Shown here one piece after another: positions 9,796 to 18,500 of a DNA stretch of 64,000 nucleotides. How positions within the stretch are numbered: position 1 is the stretch's first letter; each line of letters opens with the position of its first letter. The notes under the pieces were generated by a model that was not told where the DNA came from, did not search any database, and worked only from the letters and a program-made list of their open reading frames with translations. A program made the translations under genes and the position numbers. The stretch is from Paenibacillus sp. FSL R10-2734 (GTDB lineage: Bacteria; Bacillota; Bacilli; Paenibacillales; Paenibacillaceae), in the NCBI RefSeq assembly GCF_037963865.1, contig NZ_CP150170.1, positions 3,348,001 through 3,412,000 of the forward strand. The letters are read 5' to 3'.

Positions 9796-9822
9796 GTAAA
9801 GAGTGGGGAAACCCACTCTTTA
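9796..9822 (+). promoter_or_regulatory. GC-rich leader hairpin upstream of rimP
   Basis: AAAGAGTGGG and CCCACTCTTT form a near-perfect stem with a tiny AAA-containing loop, followed by ATCTTTGG. It sits between the operon promoter and the rimP ribosome binding site. It could be a 5' stabiliser or partial terminator; no downstream U-tract is long enough to be sure. Confidence 0.5.
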
Positions 9823-9867
9823 TCTTTGGTATATAGCAAAAGACAAGTTCGTGGAGGTAATTTTCTT

Positions 9868-10335
9868 TTGAGCACACCCAAATCTAAAATTAAACAAACG
9901 GTAGAGCAGATGCTCGGGCCCTATCTCGACGACAATGGTTTCGAACTGGTGGACGTTGAATACGTGAAGGAAGGCTCCAATTGGTTTCTGCGTATATTCG
10001 TAGATAAAGAAGGCGGCATTGATATTGATGACTGCGGAAGCATTAGCGAATATTTCAGTCAGCAATTGGATGAGAATGATCCTATCCCTGAGGCTTATTT
10101 CCTTGAGGTATCCTCGCCGGGAGCAGAGCGTCCTCTCAAAAAAGCTGCGGATGTAGCGAAAGCGGTAGGTAAGGACGTGTATGTGACTGTTTATGAGCCG
10201 ATTCAAGGGCTCAAAGAATTTGAAGGTCGTTTGCTCTCGTTCGAGAACGAGGAACTGCTCATCTCCGCGGGCAAAAAAGAACATGTAGTACCGTACGCCA
10301 AAGTCGCAAGCGCGAGATTGGCCATTATTTTTTAA
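9868..10335 (+). CDS. rimP: Ribosome maturation factor RimP
   Basis: Needed for maturation of the 30S subunit. The 155-residue product has the two-part RimP layout: an N-terminal alpha/beta domain (LVDVEYVKEG...IDDCGSISEYFSQ, EVSSPGAERPL) and a C-terminal Sm-like beta domain (VYVTVYEPIQG...). An upstream in-frame start at 9826 is unlikely. The ribosome binding site GTGGAGG (9851-9857) points to TTG at 9868. It is the first gene of the nusA operon. Confidence 0.95.
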   Translation: MSTPKSKIKQTVEQMLGPYLDDNGFELVDVEYVKEGSNWFLRIFVDKEGGIDIDDCGSISEYFSQQLDENDPIPEAYFLEVSSPGAERPLKKAADVAKAVGKDVYVTVYEPIQGLKEFEGRLLSFENEELLISAGKKEHVVPYAKVASARLAIIF

Positions 10336-10361
10336 CGTCTTGAAAGGGGGGCCGGAAATTC

Positions 10362-11459
10362 ATGAGTATGGAGTTTATTGAAGCAATGAATGAGCTGGAA
10401 AGGGAGAGAGGCATCAGTAAGGATGTGCTGTTTGAAGCCATCGAAGCGGCGCTGATCTCTAGTTATAAACGTAATTTCAATGCGGCACAGAACGTGCGTG
10501 TTGATATGAACCGCAACAACGGTGTCATTAAAGTGTTTGCCCGCAAGCTAATTGTTGATGAGGTCCTGGATACAAGGACTGAAATCTCATTACCGGCAGC
10601 CAGAGAAATTAACCCGCATTTCCAGCTTGAAGATATTGCTGAGCTTGAAGTGACACCACGTGATTTCGGGCGCATTGCTGCACAGACTGCAAAGCAGGTT
10701 GTAACTCAACGGATTCGCGAAGCAGAGCGTGGACTCATCTATAATGCTTTTATCGACAAAGAAGATGATATCGTTACAGGACTTGTTCAACGTCAAGATA
10801 TGCGGAACATTTACATTGATCTTGGTAAAATCGAAGCGGTCTTGCCGCTTAGCGAATTGATGCCAGGTGAGAAGTTTAAGCAGAGCGAGCGTATCAAGGC
10901 TTATATCACTAAAGTTGAGAACACCACTAAAGGGCCGCAAATTATGCTGTCCCGCAGTCATCCCGGATTACTGAAGCGTCTGTTCGAGCTAGAAGTTCCG
11001 GAAATATTTGACGGTGTAGTTGAAATTCGTTCCGTGGCTCGTGAAGCTGGCTTCCGTTCGAAGATTGCTGTGTATTCCCGCAATCCGGAAGTGGATCCAG
11101 TTGGTTCTTGCGTAGGTCCAAGAGGAACACGCGTTCAGACCATCGTTACTGAGCTTCGTGGCGAGAAGATCGATATCGTCCGTTACTCAGATCTAGTGCA
11201 GGAGTATGTGGCTAATGCACTCAGCCCTTCCAAGGTTCTTGAAGTTCAAGTCTTTGAAGCGGAGAAAATGGCACGAGTAATCGTTCCTGACTATCAATTA
11301 TCACTGGCTATCGGTATTAAAGGGCAAAATGCACGTCTTGCTGCTAAGCTTACCGGCTGGAAAATTGATATCAAGAGTGAAACTCAAGCGGAGCAGGAAT
11401 ACGGTAGACCAAAATCTTCAATTGATGAAATGCATCAGGATTCCGTCTCCATTGATTAA
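10362..11459 (+). CDS. nusA: Transcription termination/antitermination factor NusA
   Basis: RNA polymerase-associated pausing, termination and antitermination factor. The 365 residues contain an N-terminal RNAP-binding domain, an S1 domain (around 135-200, IYIDLGKIEAVLPLSE) and two KH domains (VGPRGTRVQTI and IGIKGQNARLAAKL, each with the GxxG loop). It lacks the acidic repeats of the longer proteobacterial NusA, as is usual in Firmicutes. The start ATG follows AAAGGGGGG. It lies 26 bp after rimP in the same operon. Confidence 0.97.
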   Translation: MSMEFIEAMNELERERGISKDVLFEAIEAALISSYKRNFNAAQNVRVDMNRNNGVIKVFARKLIVDEVLDTRTEISLPAAREINPHFQLEDIAELEVTPRDFGRIAAQTAKQVVTQRIREAERGLIYNAFIDKEDDIVTGLVQRQDMRNIYIDLGKIEAVLPLSELMPGEKFKQSERIKAYITKVENTTKGPQIMLSRSHPGLLKRLFELEVPEIFDGVVEIRSVAREAGFRSKIAVYSRNPEVDPVGSCVGPRGTRVQTIVTELRGEKIDIVRYSDLVQEYVANALSPSKVLEVQVFEAEKMARVIVPDYQLSLAIGIKGQNARLAAKLTGWKIDIKSETQAEQEYGRPKSSIDEMHQDSVSID

Positions 11460-11487
11460 TTAACCTGCTTGACGGGAGGCGTATGTT

Positions 11488-11796
11488 ATGAAACAAAGAA
11501 AGGTGCCGCTGCGCAAATGCGTTGTTACCCAAGAGATGATGCCGAAGAAAGAGCTGATTCGAGTGGTTAGAACGCCCGAGGGCGAAGTGCTGATTGATCT
11601 GACAGGTAAGAAGTCAGGCCGTGGTGCTTACATATGCGGCAAGCTTGAATGCTTTAAGCTGGCACAGAAGAATAAAGCACTTGATCGCGCTTTGAAATGT
11701 CAAGTGAGTCCTGAAATCTATGCCCAGCTTGCCCGGGAGTTTACTTCTGTGGAAGAGCAGTTTCTAGCAGCAAAGGATAGTGAGAATAATGAGTAA
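11488..11796 (+). CDS. rnpM: YlxR family RNA-binding protein (RNase P modulator RnpM)
   Basis: Small basic protein of the YlxR/DUF448 family. The 102 residues carry the family signature RKCVVTQEMMPKKELIRVV and GRGAYIC. In B. subtilis the family member has been reported to bind RNase P RNA and modulate its activity; the function here is by family. The start ATG follows GACGGGAGGCG. It overlaps the next gene by 8 bp, so the two are translationally coupled. Confidence 0.9.
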   Translation: MKQRKVPLRKCVVTQEMMPKKELIRVVRTPEGEVLIDLTGKKSGRGAYICGKLECFKLAQKNKALDRALKCQVSPEIYAQLAREFTSVEEQFLAAKDSENNE

Positions 11797-12112
11797 GGCA
11801 CTTTCTTATTTAGGGCTTGCCATGAGAGCAGGCAAGATAGTCACCGGCGATGAGGCTGTACTCAAAGCTGTACGGTCTTCAGAAGCGAAGCTGGTCGTTC
11901 TGGCAGGTGACGCTTCAGATAATACCCAAAAAAAGTTCCGTGATAAATGCGGAACCTACGATATTCCACTAGTAATCGCATTTCACCGAGACAGCCTCGG
12001 TGCAAGTATTGGTAAAGACCAGCGTGTAGTACTGGCCATTACGGATAAAGGATTCGCGGAAATGATCTCCAAGCAACTAGGAGATACTGTCGGAGGTGGA
12101 TTTATTGACTAA
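11789..12112 (+). CDS. ylxQ: L7Ae-family ribosomal-protein-like YlxQ
   Basis: RNA-binding protein of the L7Ae/L30e/S12e family that recognises kink-turns. At 107 residues it has the usual length, and KALSYLGLAMRAGKIVTGDEAVL matches the family start. The ATG at 11789 is preferred over an in-frame GTG at 11780, because AAAGGA at 11772-11777 is too close to the latter. It overlaps ylxR and infB by 8 bp each, a tightly packed operon. Confidence 0.9.
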   Translation: MSKALSYLGLAMRAGKIVTGDEAVLKAVRSSEAKLVVLAGDASDNTQKKFRDKCGTYDIPLVIAFHRDSLGASIGKDQRVVLAITDKGFAEMISKQLGDTVGGGFID

Positions 12113-14750
12113 AGAAGAGAACAAAGATAAATTGCGCGTGTACGAATACGCCAAGTCACTAAACATGAGTAGTAAAGAAATTATTACAATTCTGAAGCGT
12201 TTGAATGTCCCTGTGAATAATCATATGAGTGTCATGGAGAACGGTTCCGTGAACAAAGTAGAGCAATTCTTCAAGGATATCAAGTCGAACGCTGCAGCCA
12301 AACGGGATACCAGCTCCAGTAGCCGTCCGGTGACAACCGGTGCGGTAACTGCCGAACCCCAAAGTGCTCAGAATGCCAACAAAAATCAACAGGAAAAGCA
12401 GGTAGGTATGAACAGTAACCAAAACAACAACCAATCGACGACGTCCCCAAGGCCCCAAAGCGGACAAGATTCCCGCAGAACACAAACAGGTTCAACGCAG
12501 AACGCACGTCCGCAACAAAGCGGAGCTCCACGTACAAACAGTACTAGCGGAAGCCGTCCGCAAGGAAATAGCACAGGCGGCAATCGTCCACAAGGTAGCA
12601 ATACCAGTGGTAGCCGTCCGCAAGGAAGTAACACTGGCAGCCGTCCACAAGGTAGTAATACTGGTGGCAGCCGTCCGCAAGGTAGCAACACAGGTGGCAG
12701 CCGTCCGCAAGGTAGCAATACCGGTGGCAGCCGTCCACAAGGAAGTAATACTGGCAGCCGTCCGCAAGGACAAAGCAGTGCACCTCGCACTGACAGCCGC
12801 CCACAAGGTCAATCTAGCACTGGCGGTGGTTTCACACGCGGTGACGACAGAGGTCCTAAGAAGAACACAACTGGTGGTAGACCAAATACGAACAATAGAC
12901 GGTTTGATGATGGCAAAGGCGGTAACTACCGCGGTCGTGGTGGTAAGAATGGCCGCGGCAAGAATCAGCCAATGGTTCACCGTGAGAAGATCGATAACAC
13001 ACCTAAGAAGATTATCGTTCGTGGCAGCATGACCGTTGGTGAAACAGCGAAATTGCTTCACAAAGACGCTTCTGAAGTAATTAAGAAGCTGATCTCTATG
13101 GGGGTTATGGCAACCATCAACCAAGAGCTGGATATCGACACCATCCTGCTACTCGCTGCTGAATTCGGCGTAGAAGTAGAAGTGAAGATTCCTGTTGATG
13201 AGGATAGCTTTGAAACTGTGGAAGAGAATGATGCTGAAGAAGAACTTCAGTCACGTCCTCCTGTAGTTACAATCATGGGTCACGTTGACCACGGTAAAAC
13301 TACTTTGCTGGATGCCATTCGTTCGACGAGTGTATCTCTAGGCGAAGCAGGCGGAATCACACAGCATATCGGTGCTTATCAAGTTGAAATCAACCAGAAG
13401 AAAATCACGTTCCTAGATACACCTGGTCACGAAGCGTTTACTGCTATGCGTGCTCGTGGTGCACAGGTAACAGATATGACTATTATCGTAGTTGCTGCTG
13501 ATGACGGTGTTATGCCTCAGACCGTTGAAGCTATTGCACATGCTAAGGCTGCTGGACTTCCGATTATTGTCGCTGTTAATAAAATCGACAAGCCGGGTGC
13601 AGATCCTGACAAAGTGAAGCAAGAGCTTACAAGCTATGAACTCGTTCCTGAAGAGTGGGGCGGAGATACCATCTTCGTTAACCTTTCTGCGAAACAACGT
13701 ATTAACTTGGAAGAACTGCTGGAAATGATCTTGCTCGTTGCTGAAGTAAATGAGTACAAAGCGAACCCTGACAAACGGGCACGCGGTACGGTTATAGAAG
13801 CTGAGCTTGATAAGAACCGTGGACCAGTTGCACGTGTTCTGGTACAGAACGGTACATTGAAAGTCGGCGATGCTTTTGTAGCAGGTAACTGCTTCGGACG
13901 TGTACGTGCGATGGTCAATGATAAAGGACGTAAGATTAAAGAAGCTGGTCCATCTACTCCAGTAGAAATTACTGGTTTGACTGAGGTACCACAAGCTGGC
14001 GATCCGTTTATGGCTTTCGAAGACGAGCGTAAAGCCCGTGCGATTGCTGATAGACGTTCTACATCCCAACGTCAATCCGAGCTGAATACAAACACCCGTG
14101 TAACATTGGATGATTTGTTCCAGCACATCAAAGATGGCGAGATCAAAGACCTTAACGTTATTATTAAAGCTGACGTACAAGGTTCAGTCGAGGCGCTTAA
14201 AGGTTCCTTGGCTAAGATCGAAGTGGAAGGCGTACGCGTGAAGATCATTCACAGCGGTGCCGGTGCCATTACGGAATCCGATATTACACTTGCAGCAGCA
14301 TCCAACGCTATTGTTATTGGCTTTAACGTTCGTCCGGACGCTCAAACCAAGGCAGCTGCTGAACAAGAAAAAGTAGATGTTCGTCTTCATAACATCATCT
14401 ACAATGTAATTGAGGAAATCGAAAGTGCAATGAAGGGTATGCTTGATCCTATCTATAAAGAGATCGTTATCGGTCACGCCGAAGTACGTAGCGTCTTCAA
14501 AATCAGTAAAGTGGGTACCATTGCAGGTTGTATGGTTATTGATGGTAAGATTACCCGTAATGCTGAAATGCGCTTGATCCGCAGCGGAATCGTTGTGTTT
14601 ACAGGTAAAGTTGATACCTTGAAACGCTTTAAAGATGATGCCAAAGAAGTGGCGCAAGGTTATGAATGCGGCATAACTTTGGAACGCTATAATGACGTCC
14701 AAGAGGGCGACATTATCGAAGCGTTTCTTATGGAAACTGTAGAGCGCTAA
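12105..14750 (+). CDS. infB: Translation initiation factor IF-2 with long repetitive linker
   Basis: GTPase that brings fMet-tRNA to the 30S subunit. The 881 residues comprise: an N-terminal IF2_N helix (VYEYAKSLNMSSKEIITIL); a low-complexity linker (about 65-290) dominated by repeats of GSRPQGSNT; a second IF2_N module (ETAKLLHKDASEVIKKL); and the G domain, with GHVDHGKT at about 392, DTPGH and NKID. Domains II-IV end the protein. TTG at 12105 is chosen because CGGAGG (12091-12096) covers the alternative GTG at 12096. The repeat block makes this a long IF2 compared with B. subtilis. Confidence 0.97.
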   Translation: MTKEENKDKLRVYEYAKSLNMSSKEIITILKRLNVPVNNHMSVMENGSVNKVEQFFKDIKSNAAAKRDTSSSSRPVTTGAVTAEPQSAQNANKNQQEKQVGMNSNQNNNQSTTSPRPQSGQDSRRTQTGSTQNARPQQSGAPRTNSTSGSRPQGNSTGGNRPQGSNTSGSRPQGSNTGSRPQGSNTGGSRPQGSNTGGSRPQGSNTGGSRPQGSNTGSRPQGQSSAPRTDSRPQGQSSTGGGFTRGDDRGPKKNTTGGRPNTNNRRFDDGKGGNYRGRGGKNGRGKNQPMVHREKIDNTPKKIIVRGSMTVGETAKLLHKDASEVIKKLISMGVMATINQELDIDTILLLAAEFGVEVEVKIPVDEDSFETVEENDAEEELQSRPPVVTIMGHVDHGKTTLLDAIRSTSVSLGEAGGITQHIGAYQVEINQKKITFLDTPGHEAFTAMRARGAQVTDMTIIVVAADDGVMPQTVEAIAHAKAAGLPIIVAVNKIDKPGADPDKVKQELTSYELVPEEWGGDTIFVNLSAKQRINLEELLEMILLVAEVNEYKANPDKRARGTVIEAELDKNRGPVARVLVQNGTLKVGDAFVAGNCFGRVRAMVNDKGRKIKEAGPSTPVEITGLTEVPQAGDPFMAFEDERKARAIADRRSTSQRQSELNTNTRVTLDDLFQHIKDGEIKDLNVIIKADVQGSVEALKGSLAKIEVEGVRVKIIHSGAGAITESDITLAAASNAIVIGFNVRPDAQTKAAAEQEKVDVRLHNIIYNVIEEIESAMKGMLDPIYKEIVIGHAEVRSVFKISKVGTIAGCMVIDGKITRNAEMRLIRSGIVVFTGKVDTLKRFKDDAKEVAQGYECGITLERYNDVQEGDIIEAFLMETVER
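12541..12785 (+). repeat. In-frame tandem repeats encoding GSRPQGSNT units in infB
   Basis: Around nine imperfect 27-30 bp units encode variants of G(G)SRPQG(S)NT. Units differ mainly by presence or absence of one Gly codon (SNTGS versus SNTGGS) and by synonymous changes (cca/ccg, agt/agc). The array stays in frame, and the encoded region is disordered and positively charged. Confidence 0.85.
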
Positions 14751-14768
14751 GCGAAGAGGTGAATATAG

Positions 14769-15116
14769 ATGTCTAAAATTAGAGCAGGACGAGTGGGCGA
14801 GCAGATCAAGAAAGAGCTTAGCCAACTAATCCAAAGTGGACTGAAAGACCCACGAATCGGTTTTGTAACTGTAACTGGCGTAGACGTGACTAACGATCTG
14901 TCGCAAGCGAAAGTATACCTAAGCGTGTTCGGGGATGAAGAACAGAAGTCAGGCTCCCTTAAAGCGATTGAGAAAGCAAATGGTTTTCTTCGCTCAGAGC
15001 TTGGCAAGGCGATTCGCCTCCGGCATACACCGGAACTGATCTTCAAAATCGATGAATCTGTCGCTTACGGCAGTCACATCGAGAAACTTCTCGGAGAGCT
15101 TCATAAGAACGATTAG
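14769..15116 (+). CDS. rbfA: Ribosome-binding factor A
   Basis: 30S assembly and cold-adaptation factor that binds near helix 1 of 16S rRNA. The 115 residues have the RbfA KH-like pattern: RVGEQIKKELSQLIQSGLKDPRIGFVTVTGVDVTNDLSQAKVYLS, with conserved DPR and the VT..DLS..KV strand. The start ATG follows GAAGAGGTG. It lies 18 bp after infB, and the B. subtilis ylxP gene that usually separates them is absent. Confidence 0.95.
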   Translation: MSKIRAGRVGEQIKKELSQLIQSGLKDPRIGFVTVTGVDVTNDLSQAKVYLSVFGDEEQKSGSLKAIEKANGFLRSELGKAIRLRHTPELIFKIDESVAYGSHIEKLLGELHKND

Positions 15117-15127
15117 AAATAGGTACT

Positions 15128-15172
15128 AAAAGTTGTTCAAAATAGCTTAATGCTAGTTTGAACAACTTTTAT
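15128..15172 (+). promoter_or_regulatory. 14-bp perfect hairpin between rbfA and nrnA
   Basis: AAAAGTTGTTCAAA (15128-15141) and TTTGAACAACTTTT (15157-15170) pair perfectly around a 15-base loop, directly before the nrnA ribosome binding site AAAGGAG. The last arm ends in a T run. The hairpin could act as a partial terminator or a processing/stability element inside the operon. Confidence 0.6.
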
Positions 15173-15186
15173 AAAGGAGACGGCGA

Positions 15187-16164
15187 ATGCAGAGCTATGA
15201 ACAAAGTCTCCAGCAGACCCGTGAGTTTCTGCTGGAACACGACGATTACCTTGTAGTGTCGCATGTTCAGCCGGACGGAGATGCAGTCAGCTCCACCCTA
15301 GTGGTGGGCTGGCTTCTCTCATGTCTGGGCAAAAAATACACTATGCTGAATGAAGGACCGATACCGAAGCGGATGGAATATTTATGGCATTCGGATGAAA
15401 TCATCAATATGGCCTCTAGTGAGCCGCCCCGTCAATACAGCAATGTGATCTGTGTGGATTGTGCTGATTTTCAACGTGTAGGACTGACCCATCGCTATTT
15501 TGCGAACGATGCTCTCATCCTGAACATTGACCATCACCCAACAAACAATGGTTATGGACTTGTGAATCTAATCAAGCCGGATGCTGCTGCGACTGCGGAA
15601 ATTTTGTTCGATCTGCTGAAGACGTTCGAGATTGAATGGGACATCGATATTGCCACAGCTATATACACAGGTCTTTTGACGGATACGGGTGGCTTTCGTT
15701 ATACCAACACATCACCAAAAGTAATGGCAGCCGTATCTGAACTGCTATCCTATGGTGTTAACGGTCCTGAACTAGCTGAGACATTGCTTGAAGAAATGAC
15801 ATTGCCACAGGTCAAAATTTTAAATAAAGCGTTAAATACTCTTCAATTATCACCCGATGGGGATATTGCCTGGCTCTATGTTACACCGGAGGATATGATC
15901 GAATGTGCTGCTGCTAATGAAGATTTGGAAGGAATCGTGAACTACCCCCGCAATATTCGTGGTGTAGAAGTAGGGATTCTGTTCAAAGTCATTCATGAAC
16001 ATGCGGTTAAAGTTAGTTTGCGATCTGCTGGTAAGGTCGACGTGGCTGACCTAGCGCAAACATTTGGAGGCGGCGGTCATACCCGCGCTGCAGGTGCGCG
16101 TATAGAAGCTACACTCGAAGAGGCAATCGACCGGGTGCTTGAGGAGGTAAGACGTCATTTATGA
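15187..16164 (+). CDS. nrnA: Bifunctional oligoribonuclease/PAP phosphatase NrnA (DHH family)
   Basis: Degrades 2-5 nt RNAs and can dephosphorylate pAp. The 325-residue DHH/DHHA1 protein shows QPDGDAVSSTL (metal Asp residues), VDCAD, the DHH-type IDHHPTNNGYG, TGLLTDTGGFRY, and the C-terminal DHHA1 glycine motif GGGGHTRAAGA. The start ATG has AAAGGAGACGGCG. It overlaps truB by 4 bp (ATGA). Its place in the infB operon joins RNA end-turnover with translation. Confidence 0.93.
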   Translation: MQSYEQSLQQTREFLLEHDDYLVVSHVQPDGDAVSSTLVVGWLLSCLGKKYTMLNEGPIPKRMEYLWHSDEIINMASSEPPRQYSNVICVDCADFQRVGLTHRYFANDALILNIDHHPTNNGYGLVNLIKPDAAATAEILFDLLKTFEIEWDIDIATAIYTGLLTDTGGFRYTNTSPKVMAAVSELLSYGVNGPELAETLLEEMTLPQVKILNKALNTLQLSPDGDIAWLYVTPEDMIECAAANEDLEGIVNYPRNIRGVEVGILFKVIHEHAVKVSLRSAGKVDVADLAQTFGGGGHTRAAGARIEATLEEAIDRVLEEVRRHL

Positions 16165-17075
16165 GTGAATTAGAAGGTGTACTGGCGGTTTACAAGCCGG
16201 CAGGCTTCACTTCACATGATGTTGTGGCCAAGGCGCGTCGTATTCTTGGCATGAAACGCATTGGACATACGGGGACACTTGATCCACAGGTGACAGGTGT
16301 ATTACCGCTCTGTCTGGGGCGTGCTACTCGTGTTGTAGAATATATTCAGGAGTTACCTAAAGAATATGTGGCAACACTGAGACTGGGAATGTCTAGTGAT
16401 ACCGAAGATTTAACGGGGACCATTACAGAAACTGTAGATGAGGTTCATGTAACTGAAGAAGAAATTCTATCCGTGCTTACTTCATTTAAAGGTGTTATTT
16501 CTCAGGTTCCACCGATGTATTCTGCGGTGAAAGTTGACGGCAAACGTCTTTATGAGTTGGCCAGAGAAGGTAAAACCGTTGAACGTAAAAGCCGTGAAGT
16601 AGAGATTTATGAAATTGAAATGACGGATATGACTTGGGAAGGTAATCATCCCGATATCACATTCCGTGTTCTTTGCTCTAAGGGGACATACATCCGTACC
16701 CTTTGTGTCGATATCGGCCGAGCACTTGGACTGCCGGGTGTGATGGTAAAGCTAGAGAGAACGATGTCGGCAGGGATTTCAGCTAGTCATTGCCTTTCTC
16801 TAGAGGATATTGCGGCACACAAGGAAGCCGGAACATTGGAAGATCATTTAATCGCTGCAGACGAGGCTATTTCTCATATGCCTAAGCACACTGTAATGGA
16901 TGAGAAAAAGAAGGCAGCGCTGCAGGGTCAGCGTTTGTCCTCACGATTTATCGCTCCAGAAGTGAAGTTGAACGGTCAATTTCGGCTATACGATCTTCAA
17001 GGTGAATTTCTTGGCATTTATGAACTGGAAGATACAGGTGCAATTGCTCCAGTGAAGGTGTTTGCACAAGCTTAA
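16161..17075 (+). CDS. truB: tRNA pseudouridine(55) synthase
   Basis: Makes pseudouridine 55 in the T-loop of tRNAs. The 304-residue protein begins GVLAVYKPAGFTSHDVV. The catalytic Asp is in GHTGTLDPQVTGVLPLCLG, and the KGTYIRTL motif follows. The C-terminal PUA-like part is present. Its ATG overlaps the nrnA stop. Confidence 0.96.
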   Translation: MSELEGVLAVYKPAGFTSHDVVAKARRILGMKRIGHTGTLDPQVTGVLPLCLGRATRVVEYIQELPKEYVATLRLGMSSDTEDLTGTITETVDEVHVTEEEILSVLTSFKGVISQVPPMYSAVKVDGKRLYELAREGKTVERKSREVEIYEIEMTDMTWEGNHPDITFRVLCSKGTYIRTLCVDIGRALGLPGVMVKLERTMSAGISASHCLSLEDIAAHKEAGTLEDHLIAADEAISHMPKHTVMDEKKKAALQGQRLSSRFIAPEVKLNGQFRLYDLQGEFLGIYELEDTGAIAPVKVFAQA

Positions 17076-17112
17076 ATCAATTTTACCAAGTGAATTGTAG
17101 GTGAGAAACAGC

Positions 17113-18060
17113 GTGAGAACCGTAACGTTAACTTATCCGATGTCTCCGGAGACTGCTGCTAAGTGGGCTCAGCCTCAAGTGGCGGCTCTAGGGCAGTTTG
17201 ACGGATTGCATCGTGGACATGCCAGCGTCATTACATCCGCTGTGGCCCTAGCCCGTAAACAAGGCGTGCCGGCTGCAGTCCTTACATTTCATCCCCACCC
17301 TAAAGATGTTATGGGCAAGGGGGATTATGAAGGGTATTTGACGCCACCCTTGGAAAAACAAGAGATTCTTGCCAGTATGGGTGTCGATATCTTATATGTT
17401 ATTGAATTTAATGAGCAGCTTTCCCGGGTAAGTCCACAGAATTTTGTCTCTGTTATGCTTTTGCCGCTACATATTGTAACTGCAGTTGTTGGCTTTGACT
17501 TTCGTTTTGGTTATCAAGGTGAAGGCGATGTTGAGATGCTTCGCAAGCTAGGTGAAGGTGTTATGAATGTAGAAGTTGCACCTCCTTTTCTTCTTGAAGG
17601 TGAGAAGGTCAGCAGCTCTGGTATTCGTAAAAGTCTCCAGAACGGGGATTTAGGACTAGCCAACTCGTGGTTCGGTCGTAGCTATCATCTGCGTGGAACA
17701 GTGGGACATGGTGAGAAGAGAGGGCGTACGATTGGATTTCCAACAGCCAATTTGAAGCTTAGTGATCATTTTGTCATTCCTACTAAGGGTGTATATGCGG
17801 TCCGAGTCTTTTATAAGGATAAAGTTCTGTATGGAGTTATGAATGTGGGCGTAAAGCCTACTTTTCATGAAGGGGTTTTGACTCCAAGTTTTGAAGTTCA
17901 TCTTTTTGATTTCGACGGTGATTTGTATGATCAAGAACTCAAGGTAGAATTAGAATCTTACATTCGTCCGGAACGGAAATTCGAGTCCATAGGTGCATTG
18001 ATCACCCAGATCGGTGAGGATGCAGAAACCGCGAAGAAGATTTTGGGGTACAATCTATAG
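17113..18060 (+). CDS. ribF: Bifunctional riboflavin kinase / FAD synthetase
   Basis: Makes FMN and FAD from riboflavin. The N-terminal FAD synthetase nucleotidyltransferase shows GQFDGLHRGH and TFHPHPKDV, with SSSGIRKSLQNGDL at its end. The C-terminal flavokinase shows HGEKRGRTIGFPTANL. With GTG at 17113, spaced 7-8 bases from AGGTGAG, the protein has 315 residues; an in-frame GTG at 17101 overlaps that Shine-Dalgarno. It is the last gene of the operon. Confidence 0.96.
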   Translation: MRTVTLTYPMSPETAAKWAQPQVAALGQFDGLHRGHASVITSAVALARKQGVPAAVLTFHPHPKDVMGKGDYEGYLTPPLEKQEILASMGVDILYVIEFNEQLSRVSPQNFVSVMLLPLHIVTAVVGFDFRFGYQGEGDVEMLRKLGEGVMNVEVAPPFLLEGEKVSSSGIRKSLQNGDLGLANSWFGRSYHLRGTVGHGEKRGRTIGFPTANLKLSDHFVIPTKGVYAVRVFYKDKVLYGVMNVGVKPTFHEGVLTPSFEVHLFDFDGDLYDQELKVELESYIRPERKFESIGALITQIGEDAETAKKILGYNL

Positions 18061-18077
18061 TCATCTCGGACAAGCCG

Positions 18078-18106
18078 TTTACTTTTGTTATTGGAGATGC
18101 TATACT
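18078..18106 (+). promoter_or_regulatory. SigA promoter of rpsO
   Basis: TTTACT (18078-18083), a 17-base spacer, then TATACT (18101-18106), immediately after ribF. It gives rpsO an independent transcript with a leader of about 95 nt. Confidence 0.65.
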
Positions 18107-18112
18107 AATAAA

Positions 18113-18208
18113 CGTTGCTGGCTAACAGCATCATAACCTTAGCTTGGTTGCACGTTCTCACCGACGGTGACGAGGCTAGTGGCGATTATATTGAAGGAGG
18201 TGAACAGG
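18113..18208 (+). promoter_or_regulatory. Candidate S15 autoregulatory mRNA leader
   Basis: The 5' UTR can form several stems: GCTG-GCTAA-CAGC (about 18116-18129), AACC...GGTT (about 18136-18157) and TCACC-GAC-GGTGA. A GCTAG that can pair with upstream TTAGC lies before the AAGGAGGTGA ribosome binding site. Ribosomal protein S15 represses its own translation through such leaders in several bacteria. Whether this leader binds S15 is inferred. Confidence 0.45.
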
Positions 18209-18478
18209 ATGGCATTAACTCAAGAACGTAAACATCAATTGATCGACGAGCACAAAACTCACGAATCCGATACTGGATCCCCTGAGGTGCAAGTTGCTAT
18301 CCTAACGGAGAACATCGTTAATTTGACTGACCACTTGCGTACGCACAAGAAAGATCATCACTCCCGTCGTGGATTGTTGAAAATGGTTGGACAACGTCGT
18401 AAACTTCTGGCGTATTTGAAAAACAAAGACATCAGACGTTACAGCGCCCTGATCGAAAGACTGGGATTGCGTCGTTAA
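18209..18478 (+). CDS. rpsO: 30S ribosomal protein S15
   Basis: Primary 16S rRNA-binding protein. The 89 residues have the S15 pattern: MALTQERKHQLIDEHKTHES, DTGSPEVQVA, LTEHL-type LTDHLRTHKKDHHSRRGL and YLKNKDIRRYSALIERLGLRR. ATG at 18209 follows AAGGAGGTGAACAGG; an upstream in-frame ATG at 18167 has no comparable site and adds non-family residues. It is followed by a terminator and then pnp, the usual rpsO-pnp pairing. Confidence 0.97.
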   Translation: MALTQERKHQLIDEHKTHESDTGSPEVQVAILTENIVNLTDHLRTHKKDHHSRRGLLKMVGQRRKLLAYLKNKDIRRYSALIERLGLRR

Positions 18479-18500
18479 TTTTCCATAAGATAACCCTTAA

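Noticed and set aside
9796..9822. Known riboswitch upstream of rimP
   Set aside because: Only one simple hairpin is visible; no conserved aptamer sequence could be matched.
12386..13124. Several long open frames on both strands in infB
   Set aside because: They are produced by the tandem repeat, which keeps all frames open; the proteins are low-complexity shadows of IF2.
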